Below are positions 59,017 through 64,000 of a stretch of 64,000 bases of DNA, one piece after another. The translations under genes and the position numbers were made by a program. Each line of letters begins with the position of its first letter. Position 1 is the stretch's first letter. Below the pieces are notes generated by a model. The model had not been told where the DNA came from, searched no databases, and was given only the letters and a program-made list of their open reading frames with translations. The DNA is from Jiulongibacter sp966250325 (GTDB lineage Bacteria; Bacteroidota; Bacteroidia; Cytophagales; Spirosomataceae), in assembly GCA_966250325.1 (NCBI GenBank), contig CBINGY010000022.1:1-64000 (forward strand), written 5' to 3'.

Positions 59017-59661
59017 ATGAAAAAAGAGCGAAAGGTACCCCAGGGGCCTGTCAGAGATAAGGCCAAAACAAAAGACAAACTGCTGAAAGCTGTTGGAAAT
59101 ATCCTTCAGAAAAAAGGGTTTTCAGCATTAAACGGACTTCGCATATCGCAGGAGGCAAAATTGGACAGAAAGCTGATTTACGAGTATTTCGGGTCGGTGG
59201 ACAACCTCATCGAGTCCTATATCCGTGATAAAGATTTCTGGACCCCCGAAACAAACACCCAGCTTCAGGACATTCTTACCAATCCCCAACCAAGAGGCAA
59301 AAGGGATATTGTAGACCTGATGGGTAACCAGTTTAATGCTGTAATGAACCTGAAAGAGTTGCAGCAGATACTACTCTGGGAGCTCAGTGAACCAAATCCT
59401 GTTCTAAGAAAAATCTCAGATGACAGAGAAGCATTGGGTGAGCTGCTTTTTCAGTTTGTGGAACCTGCCTTTAAAGAAACTTCCCTTGACCTGAGAGCTA
59501 TTCTGGCAGTTCTTATCAGCGGTGTCTATTATTCTGCCTTGCATGCCGTAAACAACGGCTCCACCTTTTGTGGTATTGACGTGATGCAACCGGAAGGTCA
59601 GGAACGTATTAAAGGAGCCCTCAGTCAGGTAATGAATTTATGCTATGAAAAAATAGACTGA
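59017..59661 (+). CDS. TetR/AcrR-family transcriptional regulator
   Basis: 214 residues with an N-terminal TetR helix-turn-helix (KLLKAVGNILQKKGFSALNG, then ISQEAKLDRKLIYEYFGS) and a helical ligand-binding C-terminal domain. Translated almost directly after the AONS-family gene (4-nt gap). Likely represses that operon through the 22-bp palindrome at 57690-57711. Ligand unknown, possibly an acyl-CoA or lipid related to the enzyme. Confidence 0.88.
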   Translation: MKKERKVPQGPVRDKAKTKDKLLKAVGNILQKKGFSALNGLRISQEAKLDRKLIYEYFGSVDNLIESYIRDKDFWTPETNTQLQDILTNPQPRGKRDIVDLMGNQFNAVMNLKELQQILLWELSEPNPVLRKISDDREALGELLFQFVEPAFKETSLDLRAILAVLISGVYYSALHAVNNGSTFCGIDVMQPEGQERIKGALSQVMNLCYEKID

Positions 59662-59721
59662 GAGCTACTCCTGACTCCCCGGTTGTTGGTAAAGATTAAC
59701 TCATACAACCTCTGAATCAGG

Positions 59722-60888
59722 ATGAAAACTCATAAAAACACCAACATTTTTGAATGGCTGGAGCTATTCACAGAAGCAGTCAAAAGAAACGCTGGGAAGG
59801 AACAACTGCCAATAGATGATGAATCCCCTGATACGCTCCAGGCCAGGTTCGGGGAAATAAGTGAAAAGTTAATGGCAGAAATCAGACATCAACTTTTCTC
59901 AGTTACCAAATCCGGCAAAAAAAGAGTTCTTGTGCGGGATATACACAGTAAACTCGTAGCTCTGTTGAATCAGTTTGAAGAAAATTCCCCTGAGGAAAAT
60001 AACCTGCCAATTACACTGACCAGGAAAACATTACAGAATGCCATCAACTTTCTGGCCCAGCGATATTCGGTATACCTCTCCCCTAACGAGCAAATGCCCA
60101 GGTTTATGCTCAATAGCAGAAAGGGGATTCTCAAACACAGATTAAATATTCTGACTCAAAGGCTTACAGCAAAGGATTTTAAAAATCCAACGCTTCATTT
60201 GGCTTTCAACAAATTATTCCGGTTCATCAACTCAACGGCTTCCAGATACCCGGCCACCTACCGGGAATTAACCTATTATGAAACATTGCTTAAAGAACTC
60301 GAAGGATTGAGATTTCTTCAGTACCACGACCAGCCTTTCAGTACGCTTGATCAGTTATTGATTTATCTGAACTTCAATAGTAAAGACTATCTGCGAATTC
60401 TCATCAACGGAATTCAAATGAAATCAGAGGGTAAGAATACTCCGGAAGAAAAGATAACTGAATTGCAACACTGCCTGAAAATACTGAAACAGATTAAACC
60501 GAAACCAAAAACGATATTCAATCCACATTACTATGACTTAAGCAAACTCCTTGGTTCTTGGATTCAGGAAGAATTAAACTTCCTCAGCAACAGTTCGGAG
60601 GAAAACCTTTCCTCTAAGAAAGACAATACCACTAAACGGAGAATTCTCTGTCATCTTTCAAGTGATCAGATCGCTCTTATTCTAAGGGCTGCTGATGAAT
60701 CCAGACTACTCGAGGCAAAGTCTATGACAGAAGTCTTTAAAACCATTGTACCCCATTTATCCACTCCTAACAAACCTGAGTTGTCTTATAATGCTGTAAG
60801 AAATAAAACCTACCAAGCCGAAGAAAGAGATAAAAACATAGCTATCGAACGCCTGGAACGTATGATTGGTAAAATCAGGGAGTACTAA
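59722..60888 (+). CDS. Conserved Bacteroidota protein, unknown (388 aa)
   Basis: 388 residues, basic and helical, no signal peptide or membrane segment. The C-terminal 90 residues (KRRILCHLSSDQIALILRAA, LLEAKSMTEVFKTIVPHLST, YQAEERDKNIAIERLERMIG) form a small domain that I believe is shared by many Bacteroidota proteins, sometimes near RteC-like regulators. The rest is helical (LNFNSKDYLRILINGIQMKS). Not part of the TetR operon by spacing (61 nt). No function is assigned. Confidence 0.7.
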   Translation: MKTHKNTNIFEWLELFTEAVKRNAGKEQLPIDDESPDTLQARFGEISEKLMAEIRHQLFSVTKSGKKRVLVRDIHSKLVALLNQFEENSPEENNLPITLTRKTLQNAINFLAQRYSVYLSPNEQMPRFMLNSRKGILKHRLNILTQRLTAKDFKNPTLHLAFNKLFRFINSTASRYPATYRELTYYETLLKELEGLRFLQYHDQPFSTLDQLLIYLNFNSKDYLRILINGIQMKSEGKNTPEEKITELQHCLKILKQIKPKPKTIFNPHYYDLSKLLGSWIQEELNFLSNSSEENLSSKKDNTTKRRILCHLSSDQIALILRAADESRLLEAKSMTEVFKTIVPHLSTPNKPELSYNAVRNKTYQAEERDKNIAIERLERMIGKIREY

Positions 60889-60894
60889 ACAAAA

Positions 60895-61230
60895 TTAATC
60901 CTGCCTGCAATATCCTCTCCAGTAGTGTAACACCTGCTCCGTTCTTCTACGCGAACTTTTGAGTTTCTTACCGTTTTTGAGGGTGATCATCAGAAAAGTA
61001 TCGTGCTGTTCTACAGAATGAATGAAATCAATATTTATCACCATACTCCTGTTGACCCGAATAAACTGGTTCTGATCCAATCTTTTGGTAACATGACACA
61101 GACTTAAAGCCACAGTCGTTTCTTTCTGATTCTGAACGGTGAAAACCTGGGTATAATTACTACTGCTTTGAAAAAATAGAATGTGTCTGGAATCCATCTC
61201 TACCTTTCCGGGAAGTCTTAATTTTTCCAT
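60895..61230 (-). CDS. LytTR-domain DNA-binding protein
   Basis: 111 residues forming a stand-alone LytTR domain: FFQSSSNYTQVFTVQNQKET, HVTKRLDQNQFIRVNRSMVI and IDFIHSVEQHDTFLMITLKN GKKLKSSRR. No receiver domain, so it may respond to another sensor or be constitutive. It is on the same strand as and downstream of the SprB-type gene but is separated from it by a stable hairpin. Confidence 0.88.
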   Translation of the reverse strand: MEKLRLPGKVEMDSRHILFFQSSSNYTQVFTVQNQKETTVALSLCHVTKRLDQNQFIRVNRSMVINIDFIHSVEQHDTFLMITLKNGKKLKSSRRRTEQVLHYWRGYCRQD

Positions 61231-61252
61231 ATCAATATTAGTTTGGCAATAG

Positions 61253-61280
61253 GAGTCAGAAGACCGAAGCCTTCTGACTC
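61253..61280 (-). terminator. Stable UUCG-capped hairpin after the SprB-type gene
   Basis: GAGTCAGAAG and CTTCTGACTC are perfect 10-bp arms; two further inner pairs (one G-T) close a TTCG loop on the minus strand. It lies between the adhesin stop (61293) and the LytTR start. No long T-run follows, so it may also be a processing or attenuation site. Confidence 0.6.
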
Positions 61281-61292
61281 ACTTTTGAAAAA

Positions 61293-64000
61293 TTAATTCG
61301 GACAAACACTTTCAACCGAAGCCTTAAACACTGCTCCAGCCTGGACTTCAAAGCCAGGTTCCAGGGTTTGGTAACGGCCACTTTTGTAGGTCATATTTGA
61401 CGTTCCGGTAATCTTGTTGGAAGCCCGGATGGTGGCCGTGGCACTGCGGCTGCCGCTCTGACTGCCGATATCATCTACCGGAGACTGCAGGTGCAGGTCA
61501 CTGCCAATGATTTCCAGAGTCTGAGCAGAGATCACTGAACTTACAATCGGAGAAGTGGAAGCCACCTTGATTTTATACCCGTTTCCGCTGCTGAGGTAAG
61601 CAGGAAGGGAACAGGAGATGGCTGCAGGATCTGTGGAGGTGCCAATGAGTGTGGCATTACCAAAATTCCCCTGAGGATCAGAAAGAAATACCTGATACAG
61701 ATTTCCAACCCCAAACTCCCCGGTGGCGGTGGTGCTCACGGTCAATGAAGTACCGGCACACAGACTGGTTGAAGAAGAGGTGGGAGCAGATATCTGCTGG
61801 GTTCCGAAGATCACCTCAAACTGGAAGATATCCGGACCAGCGAGAACGCTACCCTGGGTATTGTCCTGCGAATACCCCCGGGCAATGAACGTGTACACGT
61901 TTGGTGTAAGGATATCACCATTCAGAACCTGTCCCACTTCGTGAAGAGCATACGGCATGTCATTGTCCTCGTAATAATGATTGATGTCTGTACTCGACAT
62001 CTGCAACTTCACACTTTCAATTTTAGGAACTTCACAACCGGTGATGGCAATTACACTCATCTCACGGGTACTGTTATACTGCACCTTCATGTTAGCACTC
62101 AGCGGAGCAATGATCTCCGGCACAACCCCGGTGTAAACCAGGTAGTAGTTCATGTGCTGATTGGAACATTCTACCGAAACAACGGTGGTGGCCGTAGCCG
62201 TGCAGTAGCCGTTGGAAGCGGTTACTGTGTAGGTGCCTGCCTTTGCAGGAGAAGCGGCTGTGATCTGCGGATTAGGAAGCGTACTGAAGAATCCGTTTGG
62301 TCCGGACCAGCTGTAGGTCACCCCACCGGTAGCCATGAGGTGAATGGTGCTCCCTTCCTCATACGGCCCCGAATTGGAGGCAGAGATAATGAGCGGCGGG
62401 TTTTCCAGATTAACTGAGCCATTGTACAAGCCCTGGCAGCTACCAGAAAGGATGGCGATGTCGGTGTAAAGTCCGGAAGTAAGTCCTGCGAGTGTGAAGG
62501 TATTCGAGCTGACGGCCACATTGGCTGTTTTGGAAACACCGGATACCTTGTAATCAAGGGTATATGAACCATCGGAAAGGTTGGTGCTCGTGAAGGAAAT
62601 GGAGCCATCAGGAGCCCCGCAGACAGAAGGAGCAATCCGCGTAGCAGAAAGAATGGAGATCAGCGGAGGCTCGGTAAGTGACACAGAGGCCGAGGCAGTA
62701 CAAGAATTTGCATCGGTTACAGTCACGGTATACGCCCCGGCAGCAAGTCCGGTAGCGGTAGCCGCCGTTCCACCACTTGGAGCCCACGAGTAGGTATAAG
62801 AAGGCGAACCACCGGAAGCTGTTACTGTAGCCGCACCCGTGCTTGCTCCGTTACAAGCCACATTTGTTTGCGATGAAATGGAAGCCGTAAGAGCCGTAGG
62901 CTGGGTAACGGTAGCCACGGCTGTGGTTGAACAGTTATTGGCATCAGTTACGGTCACAGTATACGCACCAGCACTAAGACCAGTTGCTGTGGCTGCTGTT
63001 CCGCCAGAAGGAGCCCACGAGTAGGTATAAGAAGGCGAACCACCGGAGGCTGTTACTGTAGCTGCACCTGTACTACCTCCGTTACAGGCCACATTCGTTT
63101 GAGCAGAAATGGAAGCAGTAAGAGCTGTTGGCTGAGTGATGGTAGCCACGGCTGTGGTTGAACAGCTATTTGCATCGGTTACAGTTACAGTATATGAACC
63201 AGCACTAAGACCAGTAGCGGTAGCCGCTGTTCCGCCGGACGGAGCCCACGAATAGGTATAAGAGGGCGAACCACCGGAAGCGGTTACTGTGGCCGCCCCG
63301 GTGCTGCCACCGTTACAGGCCACATTCGTTTGAGATGAAATGTAGGCAGTAAGAGCTGTTGGCTGGGTAATGGTAGCCACGGCTGTAGTTGAACAACTAT
63401 TGGCATCAGTTACGGTCACAGTATACGCACCAGCACTTAGACCGGTTGCAGTAGCACCTGTTCCACCACTTGGAGCCCACGAATAGGTATAAGAAGGTGA
63501 ACCACCGGAAGCGGTTACTGTTGCAGCTCCTGTGCTTGCTCCGTTACAGGCCACATTGGTCTGAGCAGAAATGGAGGCAGTAAGAGCAGTAGGCTGGGTG
63601 ATGGTAGCCACGGCAGAAGCAGTACAGCTATTGGCATCAGTTACAGTTACGGTATACGCACCTGCAGCAAGACCGGTAGCAGTAGCCGCTGATCCGCCGG
63701 ATGGAGCCCAGGAGTAGGTATAAGAAGGCGAACCACCAGAAGCGGTTACTGTGGCCGCCCCGGTGCTACCTCCATTACAGGCCACATTCGTTTGCGATGA
63801 AATGGAAGCTATAAGAGCTGTTGACTGAGTGATGGTAGCTACCGCCGTGGTTGAACAATTATTGGCATCAGTTACGGTCACGGTATATGCCCCGGCAACA
63901 AGTCCGGTAGCTGTAGCACCTGTTCCACCAGATGGAGCCCAGGAGTAGGAATAAGAAGGAGAACCACCGGAAGCGGTTACTGTAGCTGCCCCTGTGCTGC
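61293..64000 (-). CDS. SprB-repeat surface adhesin, C-terminal part (runs off window)
   Basis: At least 902 codons, open to the window edge. The upstream part is a series of 77-residue SprB repeats (ISSQTNVACNGGSTGAATV, SYTYSWAPSGG, GAYTVTVTDANSC). The C-terminal 430 residues carry Ig-like beta domains and the terminal ATATIRASNKITGTSNMTYK followed by GRYQTLEPGFEVQAGAVF, the '3-coathanger stack' type end seen in proteins secreted by the type IX system. SprB-type adhesins are propelled along the cell surface during gliding motility. The true N-terminus is outside. Confidence 0.9.
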   Translation of the reverse strand, partial: STGAATVTASGGSPSYSYSWAPSGGTGATATGLVAGAYTVTVTDANNCSTTAVATITQSTALIASISSQTNVACNGGSTGAATVTASGGSPSYTYSWAPSGGSAATATGLAAGAYTVTVTDANSCTASAVATITQPTALTASISAQTNVACNGASTGAATVTASGGSPSYTYSWAPSGGTGATATGLSAGAYTVTVTDANSCSTTAVATITQPTALTAYISSQTNVACNGGSTGAATVTASGGSPSYTYSWAPSGGTAATATGLSAGSYTVTVTDANSCSTTAVATITQPTALTASISAQTNVACNGGSTGAATVTASGGSPSYTYSWAPSGGTAATATGLSAGAYTVTVTDANNCSTTAVATVTQPTALTASISSQTNVACNGASTGAATVTASGGSPSYTYSWAPSGGTAATATGLAAGAYTVTVTDANSCTASASVSLTEPPLISILSATRIAPSVCGAPDGSISFTSTNLSDGSYTLDYKVSGVSKTANVAVSSNTFTLAGLTSGLYTDIAILSGSCQGLYNGSVNLENPPLIISASNSGPYEEGSTIHLMATGGVTYSWSGPNGFFSTLPNPQITAASPAKAGTYTVTASNGYCTATATTVVSVECSNQHMNYYLVYTGVVPEIIAPLSANMKVQYNSTREMSVIAITGCEVPKIESVKLQMSSTDINHYYEDNDMPYALHEVGQVLNGDILTPNVYTFIARGYSQDNTQGSVLAGPDIFQFEVIFGTQQISAPTSSSTSLCAGTSLTVSTTATGEFGVGNLYQVFLSDPQGNFGNATLIGTSTDPAAISCSLPAYLSSGNGYKIKVASTSPIVSSVISAQTLEIIGSDLHLQSPVDDIGSQSGSRSATATIRASNKITGTSNMTYKSGRYQTLEPGFEVQAGAVFKASVESVCPN
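62690..64000 (-). repeat. SprB coding repeats, 231-bp period
   Basis: The marker GCCACATT recurs at 62857, 63088, 63319, 63550 and 63781, exactly 231 bp apart, and a further unit begins before the window end. Units differ by scattered, mostly third-position changes. Confidence 0.95.

Noticed and set aside
62690..64000. Regular repeats that could be taken for a CRISPR array
   Set aside because: The period is 231 bp, there are no short repeats with unique spacers, and the whole stretch is one open reading frame of SprB units.

Overview
The window comes from a member of the Bacteroidota, most likely a Cytophagales-type gliding or marine/soil bacterium. The evidence is: SusC/SusD outer-membrane pairs, SprB-type repeats, DUF4133/DUF4134-type conjugation genes, promoters of the form TTG-N19/20-TAnnTTTG, almost no Shine-Dalgarno sequences, and a tRNA without encoded CCA. 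The genus cannot be fixed from this sequence alone.

Layout. 1-7.4 kb is ordinary chromosome: an RND efflux pair, rhodanese, radC, rpsT, a zinc phospholipase C-like enzyme, etfBA, a TPR protein, type I asparaginase and tRNA-Ser(GGA). 7.3-20.5 kb is a one-strand conjugative element placed against tRNA-Ser. It has a serine recombinase, then traN-M-L-K-J, three paralogous periplasmic proteins, the traG ATPase, traF, traE and small genes, but no relaxase or coupling protein. A frameshifted S74-type chaperone remnant marks the far side. 21-27.3 kb is a solute-transport block: a dicarboxylate/amino-acid symporter, two translationally coupled APC permeases and a BASS transporter.

27.3-36.2 kb is a gene graveyard with AT-rich accessory genes. 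It holds a beta-helix remnant, a frameshifted orphan, an IS orfA with three stops, a deiodinase-like redoxin broken by a TGA, truncated oxidoreductase pieces, and intact VOC, ASCH, AraC and lipoprotein genes. Inverted 24/25-bp repeats lie near 30.9 and 35.9 kb. 36.2-40.3 kb carries a toxin-antitoxin-like pair (ADP-ribosyltransferase-like, apparently with a lost start codon), a patatin lipase, an XRE-ImmA regulator with an operator on its promoter, and a truncated PIN gene.

40.4-49.3 kb is an AT-rich one-strand island and the most interesting stretch. It has a three-gene cassette of two ATP-grasp ligases plus a JmjC/cupin oxygenase. Beside it is a five-gene locus: HTH regulators, a Dam-like adenine methyltransferase, a 737-aa DGQHR-domain protein and a 445-aa unknown, which looks like a DNA-modification or defence system. 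It ends at a dense nest of inverted repeats (49.36-49.56 kb).

49.5-57.6 kb is GC-richer and codes for a coherent envelope system: TlpA-DUF3738 thioredoxin, SusC, SusD, a small secreted DUF6520-like protein, a MauE/DoxX redox membrane protein and an AraC regulator. 57.7-61.2 kb has an AONS-family PLP enzyme with a TetR regulator and a 22-bp palindromic operator, a conserved unknown, and a LytTR regulator. 61.3 kb to the end is the C-terminal part of a large SprB-repeat adhesin with a 231-bp repeat period that runs off the window.
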